DNA of 62,822 nt from Alphaproteobacteria bacterium (GTDB taxonomy: Bacteria > Pseudomonadota > Alphaproteobacteria > Rhizobiales > Beijerinckiaceae), in assembly GCA_021325385.1 (NCBI GenBank), contig JAJPHH010000012.1, positions 1 through 62,822 of the forward strand, in the 5' to 3' direction. Made by a program: the position numbers and the translations under genes. Below are positions 9,288 to 18,352 of the stretch, in pieces (positions within the stretch are counted from its first letter, which is position 1; each line of letters begins with the position of its first letter). Under the pieces are notes generated by a model. It saw nothing but the letters and a program-made list of their open reading frames with translations, was not told where the DNA came from and did not search any database.

Positions 9288-10631
9288 ATGACGCGCAAAT
9301 ATTTCGGCACCGACGGCATTCGCGGCCGGGCCAACGGCAAAATCACCCCGGAAGTCGCGATGCGGGTCGGCCAGGCCGCCGGGCTCGCCTATCAGAACGG
9401 GGAGCATCGCCACCGCGTCGTCATCGGCAAGGACACCCGCCTTTCCGGCTATATGATCGAATACGCCATGGTCGCCGGCTTCACCTCGGTCGGCATGGAC
9501 GTCCTCTTGCTCGGCCCGGTGCCGACGCCGGCGGTGGCGATGCTGACCCGCTCGATGCGCTGCGATCTCGGCGTGATGATCTCCGCCTCGCACAATCCGT
9601 TCGAGGACAACGGCATCAAGTTGTTCGGCCCCGACGGCTATAAGCTCTCCGACGAGGTCGAAGCGAAGATCGAGACGCTGATGGATCTCGAAATCGCGCC
9701 GCGCCTCGCCAAGTCGCGCGATCTCGGCCGGGCCAAGCGCATCGAAAGCGTGCAAGCGCGCTATATCGAATACGCCAAGCGCACGCTGCCGCGTAATTTG
9801 TCTCTCGACGGCCTGCGGATCGTCCTCGACTGCGCGAACGGCGCCGCCTACAAAGTTGCGCCGGAAGCTCTGTGGGAGCTCGGCGCCGAGGTTTTTTCAA
9901 TCGGGGTCGAGCCCGACGGATTCAACATCAATCACGAAGTCGGCTCGACCGCGCCGGAGGCGCTCGCCCGCAAGGTGCGCGAAATGCGCGCCGATATCGG
10001 CGTCGCCCTCGACGGCGACGCCGATCGCGTTTTGATCGCCGACGAGAAGGGCCACATCGTCGACGGCGATCAATTGATGGCCGTCGTCGCCGAAAGCTGG
10101 CGCGCTGATGGGCGCCTGGCCAAGCCGGGCATCGTCGCTACGATCATGTCCAATCTGGCGCTGGAGCGCTATTTGGGCGGACTGGGCCTCGCTCTGGAGC
10201 GCACCGCGGTCGGCGACCGCTACGTGCTCGAGCGGATGCGCGAACTCGGCTACAATCTCGGCGGCGAGCAATCGGGCCACATTATCCTTTCCGACTATGC
10301 GACGACCGGCGACGGCCTGGTGGCGGCGCTGCAGCTCCTCGCCGTGGTGCGGCGAGAGAACAAGCCGGTCAGCGAAATTTGCCATCGTTTCGAGCCGCTG
10401 CCGCAAATCTTGCGCAGCGTCCGCTACAAGGACGGGCGGCCGCTCGAGCGCGCGCCGGTCATCGCCGCCGTGGCGGCGGCCGAAAACGAACTCGGCAAGA
10501 ACGGCCGCCTCGTGATCCGCCCATCCGGCACCGAGCCGGTGATCCGCGTCATGGGCGAGGCCGAGGACCGCGCGCTTGTCGAGCGCGTGGTCAACGAGGT
10601 TTGCGAAGCGCTGACCGAAGCGGCGGCTTAA
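9288..10631 (+). CDS. glmM: Phosphoglucosamine mutase GlmM
   Basis: Interconverts glucosamine-6-phosphate and glucosamine-1-phosphate on the way to UDP-GlcNAc, peptidoglycan and LPS. The 447-residue protein starts at [10 protein letters not shown], as the family does. The phosphoserine loop SASHNP has its active Ser at about 101, the metal loop DGDADR lies at 242-247, and the phosphate-binding RPSGTEP is near the C-terminus. An in-frame ATG at 9249 would add 13 residues; the ATG chosen has an AAGG ribosome-binding site and fits the family start. Confidence 0.96.
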   Translation: MTRKYFGTDGIRGRANGKITPEVAMRVGQAAGLAYQNGEHRHRVVIGKDTRLSGYMIEYAMVAGFTSVGMDVLLLGPVPTPAVAMLTRSMRCDLGVMISASHNPFEDNGIKLFGPDGYKLSDEVEAKIETLMDLEIAPRLAKSRDLGRAKRIESVQARYIEYAKRTLPRNLSLDGLRIVLDCANGAAYKVAPEALWELGAEVFSIGVEPDGFNINHEVGSTAPEALARKVREMRADIGVALDGDADRVLIADEKGHIVDGDQLMAVVAESWRADGRLAKPGIVATIMSNLALERYLGGLGLALERTAVGDRYVLERMRELGYNLGGEQSGHIILSDYATTGDGLVAALQLLAVVRRENKPVSEICHRFEPLPQILRSVRYKDGRPLERAPVIAAVAAAENELGKNGRLVIRPSGTEPVIRVMGEAEDRALVERVVNEVCEALTEAAA

Positions 10632-10877
10632 ACCGAAGCGGGCAAGTCGATCATCGGCATATACTGATCGGAACGCGGGTTGGCACCGCGCCGTCGGGAT
10701 CGAGCAATGTTTTATCAGCTCTGACGATCGTACGGCTTTGCCGCTTTGGAGCGTCCGGCGCAGCCGCGTAACCCGGAATTAAGGTCAATTATTAGGGTTA
10801 AGCGGCTGTTAAACACTTCATGAGACTTTGCCTCATCGAGCGCATCCGCCATGCGCGCTGAACGAGGGAAGTCTGTC

Positions 10878-11789
10878 ATGGGCAGCTTGAAAGCCCTTCT
10901 AATCGCCGGCGTCGTCGCGCTCGCTGCGACAAGCGCCGCCAAGGCCGCCGATCTCTTGCCGCCAGCTCCGCCCGTCGAGGCCGCCGCCCCGGCGCCGGCA
11001 GAGTTCTCAGGCTGGTATTTGCGCGGCGATATCGGCATGGCCGTCAACATGACGACGCCGAAGCTCACCGACACGCCGAATCCGCTGATCGGCTTGCCGG
11101 CCGACGCGTTCGACAGTTTCTCCAATCCGACAATTTCAGGCTCCGGCATTTTCGACGTCGGCGTCGGCTATCAGGTCAACAATTGGCTCCGCTTCGATGT
11201 GACCGGCGAATATCGCGACTTCGCCCATTTCCAGGCGCTGGAGCAGGTCGGCATTCCATCCACCGCGACCCAATTCGCCGATTTCTACCGCGGCAATCTC
11301 TCGTCATACTTGCTGATGGCCAACGGCTATATCGATCTCGGCACCTGGTGGTGCGTGACGCCCTTTGTCGGCGCCGGCGTCGGCTGGGCGCAGAACCATC
11401 TCAACGGCGTCACCGACACCGGCTTCGCCTATAATCCGTCCGGTACGACGCCGGGTGCCGGCTTCCCCACCGGCGGCTATTTCAGCAACGGCGTCACCAA
11501 CAATTTCGCCTGGGCGCTGATGGCCGGCCTCGACTTCGACGTCACGCAAAATCTCAAGCTCGAACTCAGCTACCGGTACCTCGACTACGGGAGCGCCAAA
11601 ACCGGGGCCTCGCATTGCTTGAACGGCACCGGCGCAGGCGGCGGCTTCAGCGTCGGCAATTGCGGCGGCTCCGTCCATTACATCTCGACGGACCGGCTCG
11701 CATCTTCGGACTTCCGCGTCGGTTTGATTTGGCGGTTCAGCGAGACGCCGCTCTACGCTCCGGCGGCCCCGATCGTCACCAAATACTGA
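10878..11789 (+). CDS. Outer-membrane beta-barrel protein, Omp25/31 porin type
   Basis: Probable outer-membrane beta-barrel of the small Omp25/Omp31/RopB class in Hyphomicrobiales; the role is structural or pore-forming and not resolved here. The 303-residue precursor has a signal peptide (about 1-23, AKA-AD), a Pro/Ala-rich stretch, then GWYLRGDIG, the usual start of the barrel. Repeated aromatic strands follow (DVGVGYQVNNWLRFD, LKLELSYRYLDYG), ending with VGLIWRF and a C-terminal Tyr. GAGGGA precedes the ATG. It is a single-gene unit with a strong terminator behind it. Confidence 0.85.
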   Translation: MGSLKALLIAGVVALAATSAAKAADLLPPAPPVEAAAPAPAEFSGWYLRGDIGMAVNMTTPKLTDTPNPLIGLPADAFDSFSNPTISGSGIFDVGVGYQVNNWLRFDVTGEYRDFAHFQALEQVGIPSTATQFADFYRGNLSSYLLMANGYIDLGTWWCVTPFVGAGVGWAQNHLNGVTDTGFAYNPSGTTPGAGFPTGGYFSNGVTNNFAWALMAGLDFDVTQNLKLELSYRYLDYGSAKTGASHCLNGTGAGGGFSVGNCGGSVHYISTDRLASSDFRVGLIWRFSETPLYAPAAPIVTKY

Positions 11790-11817
11790 TCTCTCAGCGC
11801 TCGGCTCTCTACCCTTC

Positions 11818-11851
11818 GCGGCGCCGGCCCTTCCGGCGCCGCTTTTGTTTT
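11818..11851 (+). terminator. Rho-independent terminator after the porin gene
   Basis: A perfect 10-bp stem (GCGGCGCCGG with CCGGCGCCGC) around a CCCTT loop, followed by TTTTGTTTT. It lies 29 bp after the porin stop codon. Confidence 0.85.
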
Positions 11852-12008
11852 GGGTCAAGGGAGGACGAAGCCGTCCGCCAGCATGCGCCGCGCCCAGCGC
11901 AGTTCAGCCATGCCGGCCCGCGGCAAGATTGCCTTGCCTGTGCAACAGATTGTAAGCGGGATGATCGACCCGCTTGCGACAGGCCTGTCGCTGCGCGCGA
12001 AGGAGAGA

Positions 12009-12944
12009 ATGCGCTCCATGACCAACGCCGAAGCCCGCGCGCGGTCTTCGTTGCTCGATCTGCTGTGGAATTCGCCGATGCTGCTGCTCGGCCTGACGGC
12101 GCTGATGTGGGGCGGCAATTCGGTCGCCGGCCGGCTGGCGGTCGGCGAGATTTCGCCCATGGCTCTGGTTTTCTGGCGCTGGGGCGTCGCCTGCATCCCG
12201 TTGCTGATCGCGGCTCGCGCGAATTTGAGCGCGGATCTCGGGCTCATTCTCCCGCGCTGGCGCTATATTGCGCCGGCCAGCGTGTTCGGCTTCACCGCAT
12301 TCAACGCGCTCTTCTACACCGCCGCGCATCGGACCAGCGCGGTGAATATATCGATTCTACAGGGCCTCATTCCGGGCCTCGTCGTCATAGGCGCATGGAG
12401 CTTCTTCGGGATTGGCCTGCGGCTGCTGCAAGCGGTCGGCGTTCTGATCACCATGGCCGGGGTCGTCGTCATCGCGGCGCGCGGCGATTGGGCGACTTTA
12501 CGCACGCTCGACTTCAATCTCGGCGACGTGATGATGATCGTCGCCGCGGTGCTTTACGCCGGCTACATTCTGCTGCTGCGGCAGCGCCCCGCCGTATCCA
12601 GCATCGGCCTGTTCGCGTCGATGGCGGTCGTCGCCTTCGTCACCTCGGCGCCGCTCTTTGCGCTCGAGATCGCCGAAGGCGCGTTCTTCTGGCCGAGCGC
12701 CAAGGGACTCGCGGTCCTCGCCTATGTCGCCCTGTTCCCGTCGCTGATCGCGCAGATTTTCTTCATTCGCGGCGTTCAGTTGATCGGCCCAAGCCGCGCT
12801 GGCGTGTTCGTCAATCTGGTGCCGATTTTCGGCGCGCTGCTCGCGGTGGCGGTGCTGGGCGAACCCTTCGCTCTCTACCATGCCGCGGCGCTGTGCCTAG
12901 TCGTCGCCGGCCTGTGGACCGCGGAGCGGTCGGCGCGCGCGTAG
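12009..12944 (+). CDS. EamA/DMT-family permease
   Basis: Inner-membrane transporter of the drug/metabolite superfamily, which exports metabolites or amino acids; the substrate is unknown. About 311 residues with two EamA repeats and around ten hydrophobic helices. The first repeat begins LLLGLTALMWGGN, and the second repeat ends GPSRAGVFVNLVPIFGALLAV, typical of this family. Start choice is open: AGGAG at 12001-12005 lies 3 nt before the ATG used and 12 nt before a second in-frame ATG at 12018. The frame also extends to 11850, but that stretch runs into the porin terminator. Confidence 0.85.
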   Translation: MRSMTNAEARARSSLLDLLWNSPMLLLGLTALMWGGNSVAGRLAVGEISPMALVFWRWGVACIPLLIAARANLSADLGLILPRWRYIAPASVFGFTAFNALFYTAAHRTSAVNISILQGLIPGLVVIGAWSFFGIGLRLLQAVGVLITMAGVVVIAARGDWATLRTLDFNLGDVMMIVAAVLYAGYILLLRQRPAVSSIGLFASMAVVAFVTSAPLFALEIAEGAFFWPSAKGLAVLAYVALFPSLIAQIFFIRGVQLIGPSRAGVFVNLVPIFGALLAVAVLGEPFALYHAAALCLVVAGLWTAERSARA

Positions 12945-13003
12945 CAATGGCGTCCCTGCCAGGAGCGAAACGGCGAAGCGACACGAGGCGCAGCCTCATG
13001 AAC

Positions 13004-13030
13004 GGATTGCTCGGCTTCGCTCGCAATGAC
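13004..13030. repeat. Half-unit of a dispersed REP-like repeat
   Basis: GGATTGCT...TTCGCTCGCAATGAC is the 3' half of a common Rhizobiales repeat (GTCATTGCGAGCGAAGC...). It sits in the 115-bp gap between the EamA gene and the dienelactone hydrolase gene. Confidence 0.5.
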
Positions 13031-13059
13031 CGTGTTGAGGTACGATCAGGAGTCTCGCG

Positions 13060-13728
13060 ATGGGCGCGTTCATCACTTTGAAGGCGAGCGACGGCGTCGA
13101 GATCAGCGCCTGGCGCTCCGATCCGGCCGGCAAGCCGCGCGGCGGAATTGTCGTCGTCCAGGAAATTTACGGGGTCAACCATCACATCCGCGGCGTGACC
13201 GATTCCTTCGCGGCGGAAGGATACCTCGCGATCGCGCCGGCGATCTTCGATCGCGTGCAAAAAGGCGTCGATCTCGGTTATAGCGATACGGAGCGCCAAA
13301 CCGCCATGGCGCTCATGGGCAAGGCCGATTTTCAAAAGATGCTGCTCGACGTCGCCGCGGCCGTTCCGATCGCGAAAGAGGGCGGCAAAGTCGCGGTGGT
13401 CGGCTATTGCCTCGGCGGCTCCCTCGCCTATGTGGCGGCGAGCCGCTTACCCGATATTTCCGCCGCGGTCTGCTATTATGGCGGCCGGATTCTCGATGCG
13501 AAGGATGACTATCCGAAAGTCCCGACTATGCTGCATTTCGGCGAGCAGGACGCGCACATCCCGATCGCCCGGGTCAGGGAATTCGCCGCCGCTCATCCCG
13601 ACCTGCCGGTCTACACGTACCCTGCCGGCCACGGCTTCAATTGCGACGAGCGCCAAAGCTATGACGCGCCCTCGGCCGCGCTAGCGCGAACCCGCACGCT
13701 CGAATTTCTCGCCAAGACGATCGGGTGA
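13060..13728 (+). CDS. Dienelactone hydrolase family protein
   Basis: Alpha/beta hydrolase of the carboxymethylenebutenolidase class. Classical members open dienelactones in chlorocatechol breakdown; many family members act on other esters or lactones. The 222 residues show the Cys-type nucleophile elbow GYCLGG (Cys117), Asp164 (EQDAHIP) and His191 (AGHGFN), a complete triad, plus Glu35 in QEIYG, which in the family interacts with the Cys. No catechol-pathway genes are nearby, so the substrate cannot be inferred. It is convergent with purC. Confidence 0.88.
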   Translation: MGAFITLKASDGVEISAWRSDPAGKPRGGIVVVQEIYGVNHHIRGVTDSFAAEGYLAIAPAIFDRVQKGVDLGYSDTERQTAMALMGKADFQKMLLDVAAAVPIAKEGGKVAVVGYCLGGSLAYVAASRLPDISAAVCYYGGRILDAKDDYPKVPTMLHFGEQDAHIPIARVREFAAAHPDLPVYTYPAGHGFNCDERQSYDAPSAALARTRTLEFLAKTIG

Positions 13729-13740
13729 TACGACGAGAAA

Positions 13741-13822
13741 CTTCGTGTCCTTCGCGCGTTCTTTGTGATCTTCGTTTTATTGCAACACGAAGATCACTAA
13801 GGAAACTCGAAGGTCACGAAAG
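13741..13822. repeat. Nested inverted repeat between convergent genes
   Basis: Inner arms GTGATCTTCGT (13765-13775) and ACGAAGATCAC (13787-13797) are perfect. Outer arms CTTCGTGTCCTTCG (13741) and CGAAGGTCACGAAAG (to 13822) pair with few mismatches. It fills the gap between two convergent genes and could stop transcription from both sides, but there is no clean T-run. It also resembles the dispersed CTTCGTG repeats of related genomes. Confidence 0.65.
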
Positions 13823-13852
13823 AAGTGAAACGGCGCAGCGAGCGCAAGCCGC

Positions 13853-14620
13853 TTAACTGACCAGTTTCGGCCCGGCGGCGGCGCGCCGAACCTCGCCTTC
13901 CTGCATGACGCCGAGGCGGCGGGCGACCTCCATATAGGCCTCGATCATGCCGCCCATGTCGCGGCGGAAACGGTCTTTGTCGAGCTTGTCGTTCGACTTG
14001 ATGTCCCAGAGCCGGCACGAATCCGGGCTGATCTCGTCGGCGACGACGATGCGCATATTGTCGCCTTCCCAAAGCCGGCCGCATTCCATCTTGAAGTCGA
14101 CCAGGCGAATGCCGACGCCGAGAAAGAGGCCGGACAGGAAGTCGTTGACCCTTATCGCCAAGGCCATGATGTCGTCGATCTCTTGCGGCGCGGCCCAGCC
14201 GAAGGCGGTGATGTGCTCTTCGGAGACCATCGGGTCATTCAACGCATCGTTCTTGTAATAAAACTCGATGATGGAGCGCGGCAATTGGGTGCCTTCCTCG
14301 ATGCCGAGGCGCGTCGAGAGCGAGCCCGCCGCAACATTGCGGACGACGACCTCCAGCGGGATGATCTCCACTTCCCGGATCAATTGCTCGCGCATGGTGA
14401 GCCGGCGGATGAAGTGGGTCGGCACCCCTATGTCATTGAGATTCTGGAATAAATACTCAGAAATTCGGTTGTTCAGAACGCCCTTTCCGTCGACCACCTC
14501 GTGTTTTTTCGCGTTAAAGGCGGTGGCGTCGTCCTTGAAATATTGAATTAGGGTTCCCGGCTCCGGGCCTTCATAGAGGACCTTGGCCTTGCCTTCATAA
14601 ATGCGGCGACGGCGGTTCAT
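13853..14620 (-). CDS. purC: Phosphoribosylaminoimidazole-succinocarboxamide synthase PurC
   Basis: Joins aspartate to CAIR with ATP to give SAICAR in purine synthesis. At 255 residues it is normal for a monofunctional SAICAR synthase. The N-terminal [11 protein letters not shown] and the ATP-site segment [12 protein letters not shown] are present, as are [10 protein letters not shown] and [12 protein letters not shown]. The frame extends upstream to 14734 with alternative ATGs (14650); the ATG chosen matches the family start [10 protein letters not shown]. The usual partner purS/purQ genes are not in the window. It stands alone on its strand. Confidence 0.95.
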   Translation of the reverse strand: MNRRRRIYEGKAKVLYEGPEPGTLIQYFKDDATAFNAKKHEVVDGKGVLNNRISEYLFQNLNDIGVPTHFIRRLTMREQLIREVEIIPLEVVVRNVAAGSLSTRLGIEEGTQLPRSIIEFYYKNDALNDPMVSEEHITAFGWAAPQEIDDIMALAIRVNDFLSGLFLGVGIRLVDFKMECGRLWEGDNMRIVVADEISPDSCRLWDIKSNDKLDKDRFRRDMGGMIEAYMEVARRLGVMQEGEVRRAAAGPKLVS

Positions 14621-14984
14621 GGGGATCAACCGTGGCTTGAGGAAATCCATGGGTCGGCCTGTCTTGTTGGGCTCCGACGCGCCCGTTTCGAGGCGGGAAT
14701 CGGATATGGTGATGGGGGCCGCGAGAGCCAACATTTCAGTCGACTCATGAGGGCTGAATTAGCCCTAAGGCAGCCTAACTGATTGCGGCGCAGCGCACAA
14801 CGCAGCCGGCGAAGCGCCGCCCGAAGGCCCCAACGAAAGTCCTATACGCCGGCCATCGACGAAACCCCCGATTTCGCCGATGATCACGGTTCTGTGAAGG
14901 GGCTTTCCGCGCCTTTTTGGACGCTGACAAGGCCTTTTCATGACCAAGGCGCCGCCTGGGCGGCGCGCGAAGGGGGGCACGCAC

Positions 14985-16673
14985 ATGGCGTTAGCGAGCG
15001 CGCGGTCAGTGGACGCCACTCGTCCAATGACCGGCAACGAGAGAATGGTGATCCTCGCCTCGTCTCTCGGCACGGTTTTCGAATGGTATGATTTCTATCT
15101 CTATGGCTGGACCGCCGTTCAGATCGGCAAGGCGTTTTATTCGGCCTTCGACGCCAACACTCAATTCATCTTCGCGCTGTTGACCTTCTCGGCCGGATTC
15201 CTGGTCAGGCCGGCCGGCGCGCTCGTTTTCGGCCGGATCGGCGACATGGTCGGCCGCAAATATACGTTCCTGATCACCATGACGATCATGGGCTTGTCGA
15301 CGTTCTTTGTCGGCCTCACCCCCGATTACGCAGCCATCGGCTGGCTCGCGCCGGCGATCCTGATCGCCTTGCGCATGCTGCAAGGCTTGGCGCTCGGCGG
15401 CGAATATGGCGGCGCGGCTACTTATGTCGCCGAGCATGCCCCGCAAGGGCGGCGCGGCTATTACACGTCATGGATACAGACGACGGCGACGGTCGGCCTG
15501 TTCTTGTCGCTGATTATCGTCTTCGCCGTCCGCAACAGCGTCGCTCCGGCGACTTTCGCCGATCCGTCGCTCGCCGGCGCATGGCGCATTCCTTACCTCC
15601 TGTCGATCGTCCTCCTCGCCGTGTCGATCTGGATCCGACTGCAGCTCGCCGAATCGCCGATCTTCCAGAAGATGAAAGACGAGGGCGCCCATTCCAAAGC
15701 GCCATTGTCGGAAGCGTTCGGCACTTGGGCCAACGCCAAAGTCGCGCTGATCGCGCTGTTCGGGCTAACGGCGGGCGAGGCGGTGATCTGGTATGGCGGC
15801 CAATTCTACGCTCGCATCTTCCTGGTGACGACGCTGAAAGTGCCGGCCAACACCGCCGACATCGCCCTGATCGTCGCGATGGTCCTCGCCACCGCCGGCT
15901 TCGTCTTCTTCGGCTGGCTGTCGGACCGTATCGGTCGCAAGCCGATCCTGCTCGCCGGATTCCTGCTCGGCGCGGTGACGTATCACTACGCGTTCGGCCT
16001 CCTCACCCATGCCGCCAATCCGGCGCTCGAGACAGCATTGGCGAGCGCGCCGGTGACGGTCGTCGCCGATCCGAACGACTGCAATTTGCTGTTCGATCCG
16101 GTCGGCGGCCGCGTCTTCAAGAATTCCTGCGACATCGCCCGCCAAGCGCTGATCGCCTCGTCGGTGAACTTCCGGATGGAGGACGCGCCGGCGGGCAGCG
16201 TCGCCAAGGTCAAGGTCGGCGACAAGGAGTTCGATTCGTTCAACGGCGCCGCCCTCGACGGCAAGGCGTTCGGCGACCAGAAGGCCGCCTTCACCAAACA
16301 GGTGACGGAGGCGGTCGCCGCGGCCGGCTATCCGACCAAGGGCGCCGATCCCGCCGCGATCAACATGCCGCTGATGATCATCGTGCTCTTCTATCTCGTC
16401 ATCCTGGTGACGATGGTCTATGGGCCGATCGCGGCGGCGCTGGTCGAATTGTTCCCGGCCCGCATCCGCTATAGCGGCATGTCGCTGCCCTACCATATCG
16501 GCAATGGCTGGTTCGGCGGCTTCCTGCCGCCCATCGCCGTCGCCTGGGTGGCGGCGACCGGCAACATCTATTCCGGCCTCTGGTACGTGATCATCGTCGC
16601 CGCGATGAGCTTCATTGTCGGGTTGATCTTCGTACCTGAGACGAAGGACCGGGAGATTCATCACGGGGCGTAG
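14985..16673 (+). CDS. MFS transporter, metabolite:H+ symporter (MHS) type
   Basis: Inner-membrane symporter of the major facilitator group that includes KgtP, ShiA and ProP; the substrate is likely an organic acid or zwitterion. The 562 residues open with SSLGTVFEWYDFYLYG, the family TM1 signature. The MFS loop is GRIGDMVGRKYTF, and a second GWLSDRIGRKP occurs after TM8. Unlike KgtP, a roughly 110-residue hydrophilic insert (about 355-465; NDCNLLFDPVGG through YPTKGADP) lies between late helices and would be periplasmic. It has two Cys that could form a disulfide. The start follows a run of six Gs. Confidence 0.88.
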   Translation: MALASARSVDATRPMTGNERMVILASSLGTVFEWYDFYLYGWTAVQIGKAFYSAFDANTQFIFALLTFSAGFLVRPAGALVFGRIGDMVGRKYTFLITMTIMGLSTFFVGLTPDYAAIGWLAPAILIALRMLQGLALGGEYGGAATYVAEHAPQGRRGYYTSWIQTTATVGLFLSLIIVFAVRNSVAPATFADPSLAGAWRIPYLLSIVLLAVSIWIRLQLAESPIFQKMKDEGAHSKAPLSEAFGTWANAKVALIALFGLTAGEAVIWYGGQFYARIFLVTTLKVPANTADIALIVAMVLATAGFVFFGWLSDRIGRKPILLAGFLLGAVTYHYAFGLLTHAANPALETALASAPVTVVADPNDCNLLFDPVGGRVFKNSCDIARQALIASSVNFRMEDAPAGSVAKVKVGDKEFDSFNGAALDGKAFGDQKAAFTKQVTEAVAAAGYPTKGADPAAINMPLMIIVLFYLVILVTMVYGPIAAALVELFPARIRYSGMSLPYHIGNGWFGGFLPPIAVAWVAATGNIYSGLWYVIIVAAMSFIVGLIFVPETKDREIHHGA

Positions 16674-16701
16674 CGCCTCGACCGACCTCGGAAAGAGCGT
16701 T

Positions 16702-16727
16702 CGGCTCCGTTTGAAGCGGAGCCGTTT
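16702..16727. terminator. Bidirectional terminator-like hairpin
   Basis: CGGCTCCG and CGGAGCCG form a perfect 8-bp stem with a 7-nt loop, followed by TTTGCG on the plus strand. It sits between the convergent ends of the MFS gene and modC and may serve both. Confidence 0.55.
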
Positions 16728-16731
16728 GCGC

Positions 16732-17385
16732 TCATTGAAGCGAGCGCGTCTCGACGACGCGCCCGTGGTCGAGAACCGCGATGTCGCTCGCCAGGCGCTC
16801 GACTTCGCTGAGGCGATGGCTGACGAAAACGATCGGGATGGCGAAAACGTCGCGCAGCTTTTCGATGTAGGACAGGATCTCCATCCGGCGGGCGTCGTCG
16901 AGCGCGGCGAGCGGCTCGTCCATCAGCAGAATGCGCGGATTGGCGAGCAGAGCCCGGCCGATCGCGACGCGCTGCTTTTCCCCGCCCGACAGGCGAGCCG
17001 GCCAGCGAGTCAGCAGCGGCCCGAGGCCGAGCAGATCGACGGCCTGGTCGAAATCGACGCTCGGGCCGTCTTCCGGCGCGAAGCGGCGGCCATAGAGCAG
17101 ATTAGCTTCGACCTTGAGATGCGGAAACAGGCGCAATTCCTGGAAAACGTAGCCGACGCGGCGGCGGCGCGGCGGCAGGTCGAGTCCGACGCTCGTATCC
17201 AGCAGGACGGCGCCATTGACCTCGACGCGGCCGTCGCGCGGCCGCGACAGGCCTGCGACGATGTTGAGCAAGGTGGTCTTGCCGGCTCCCGACGGGCCGC
17301 AAAGGGCGAGGGTCGCGCCCTTGGCGCGGATGCTCGCCTCCAGCGCGAAATCGCCCTGGCGGTGGCGGGCTTCGATCGAAATCAT
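16732..17385 (-). CDS. modC: Molybdate ABC transporter ATP-binding protein ModC, short form
   Basis: ATPase of the high-affinity molybdate importer. Walker A GPSGAGKT is at 30-37, the Q-loop is YVFQELRLFPHL, the signature LSGGEKQRV starts at 132, and Walker B LLMDEP is followed by the H-loop FVSH. The protein ends at 217 residues, directly after the nucleotide-binding domain. The usual C-terminal TOBE/Mop regulatory domain (family members are about 350 residues) is absent, with a stop and a hairpin just behind it. The ATG overlaps the modB stop (ATGA). The ATPase core looks intact, so it may still work without Mop-type feedback. Confidence 0.88.
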   Translation of the reverse strand: MISIEARHRQGDFALEASIRAKGATLALCGPSGAGKTTLLNIVAGLSRPRDGRVEVNGAVLLDTSVGLDLPPRRRRVGYVFQELRLFPHLKVEANLLYGRRFAPEDGPSVDFDQAVDLLGLGPLLTRWPARLSGGEKQRVAIGRALLANPRILLMDEPLAALDDARRMEILSYIEKLRDVFAIPIVFVSHRLSEVERLASDIAVLDHGRVVETRSLQ

Positions 17386-18107
17386 TGATCCATCGCTTCG
17401 CGCGAGACGCGCGCCGCGAGGATTTCCGCGGCGACCAGCGCGGCGAAGGCGATGAGGATGGCGACGATTGTAAGCCGCGCCGCACCGGCTTCGCCGCCGG
17501 GAATTTGCGTCGCGCTGTAGATTGCGGTGGCGATCGTCTGCGTTTCGCCGGGAATATTGGCGACGAAGGTGATGGTCGCGCCGAATTCGCCGATCGCGCG
17601 GGCGAAAGCGAGGATCAGGCCGGCGACGATCCCCGGCAAAGCCAGCGGCGCGGTGATCGTCGCGAACACCATCGGCGCCGGCGCGCCCAAGGTTTGAGCC
17701 GCCTGCTCCAGCCGGGCGTCGACCGCCTCGATCGACAGGCGGATCGCTCTGACCATCAGCGGGAATCCCATCACCGCCGCAGCGAGCGCTGCGCCGGTCC
17801 AGCGGAAGGAGAAGACAAGGCCGCAGCAAGATTCGAATGCGCGGCCGAAGGGCCCTTGCCGGCCAAACCCGAGAAGCAGCAGCCAGCCGGTGACGACCGG
17901 CGGCATGACCAGCGGCAGATGGACGAGGCCGTTCAGCAGAGTCTTGCATGGAAAGCTGCGGCGCGCCAGGAGATAGGCGATGGCGACGCCGAACGGCAGG
18001 CTCGCTGCGGCCCCGATCGTCGCCACTTTCAACGAGAGGAGGATGGCGGTCCATTCCGGCGGCGAAAACGGCGCCAGGAGCGTATTGAATCCTGAACCCT
18101 GCTCCAC
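17382..18107 (-). CDS. modB: Molybdate ABC transporter permease ModB
   Basis: Membrane subunit of the molybdate importer. The 241 residues contain about five to six hydrophobic helices and typical ModB motifs: LVHLPLVMPPVVTGWLLLL, and the coupling EAA loop around AAQTLGAPAPMVF, followed by ARAIGEFGATITF. Overlaps modC by 4 bp and is clearly co-transcribed with it. A molybdate-binding protein gene (modA), which normally precedes modB, is missing. A Mo-box-like palindrome lies 45 bp upstream of the start, so the promoter seems to lead straight into modB. Confidence 0.92.
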   Translation of the reverse strand: MEQGSGFNTLLAPFSPPEWTAILLSLKVATIGAAASLPFGVAIAYLLARRSFPCKTLLNGLVHLPLVMPPVVTGWLLLLGFGRQGPFGRAFESCCGLVFSFRWTGAALAAAVMGFPLMVRAIRLSIEAVDARLEQAAQTLGAPAPMVFATITAPLALPGIVAGLILAFARAIGEFGATITFVANIPGETQTIATAIYSATQIPGGEAGAARLTIVAILIAFAALVAAEILAARVSREAMDQ

Positions 18108-18152
18108 GCCGAACGCCTCGCCTCCGAGTACGGCGGAGCGCGACAGCGCCGC

Positions 18153-18172
18153 CTATATTTTGATGAATATAG
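18153..18172 (-). promoter_or_regulatory. Mo-box-like operator (ModE-type site) upstream of modB
   Basis: CTATATT and AATATAG are perfect inverted arms with a 6-bp spacer, flanked by further pairing GC-rich arms (CGCCGC and GCGGCG). Read on the minus strand this is CGCTATATT-N6-AATATAG, close to the known ModE consensus (CGNTATATA-N6-TATATANCG). Such sites repress molybdate uptake genes when molybdate is plentiful. It is 45 bp before the modB start. No modE gene is in the window. Confidence 0.65.
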
Positions 18173-18197
18173 CGCGGCGTCGCAGCGCGGAGCAATT

Positions 18198-18342
18198 CCT
18201 CCCCCGCACAGCGGGGGAGGGGGACCATGCGAAGCATGGTGGAGGGGGCGCAGCGCATCAGGATAGTCCGAACCGCCGAGGCCCCCTCCACCGCGCTACG
18301 CGCGGTCCCCCTCCCCCGTTCCGCTTCGCTCCACGGGGGAGG
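18198..18342. repeat. Dispersed palindromic repeat, copy 1
   Basis: It begins CCTCCCCCGC and ends GCGGGGGAGG-like (CCACGGGGGAGG); inside are paired GGGGGACCATGC and GCGGTCCCCC. A second copy with the same framework is at 57154-57292. The ends, the GGTGGAGGGGGC/CCCCTCCACC blocks and the overall size (about 140 bp) agree, while the hairpin tips differ. No ORF or transposase is inside. Confidence 0.85.
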
Positions 18343-18352
18343 ATGGTACGTC

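Noticed and set aside
16732-18291. 519-residue minus-strand frame that looks like a ModB-ModC fusion
   Set aside because: Only its last 217 residues are ModC. The part over modB is a shadow in a different frame; ModB itself is encoded in another frame with an ATGA overlap.
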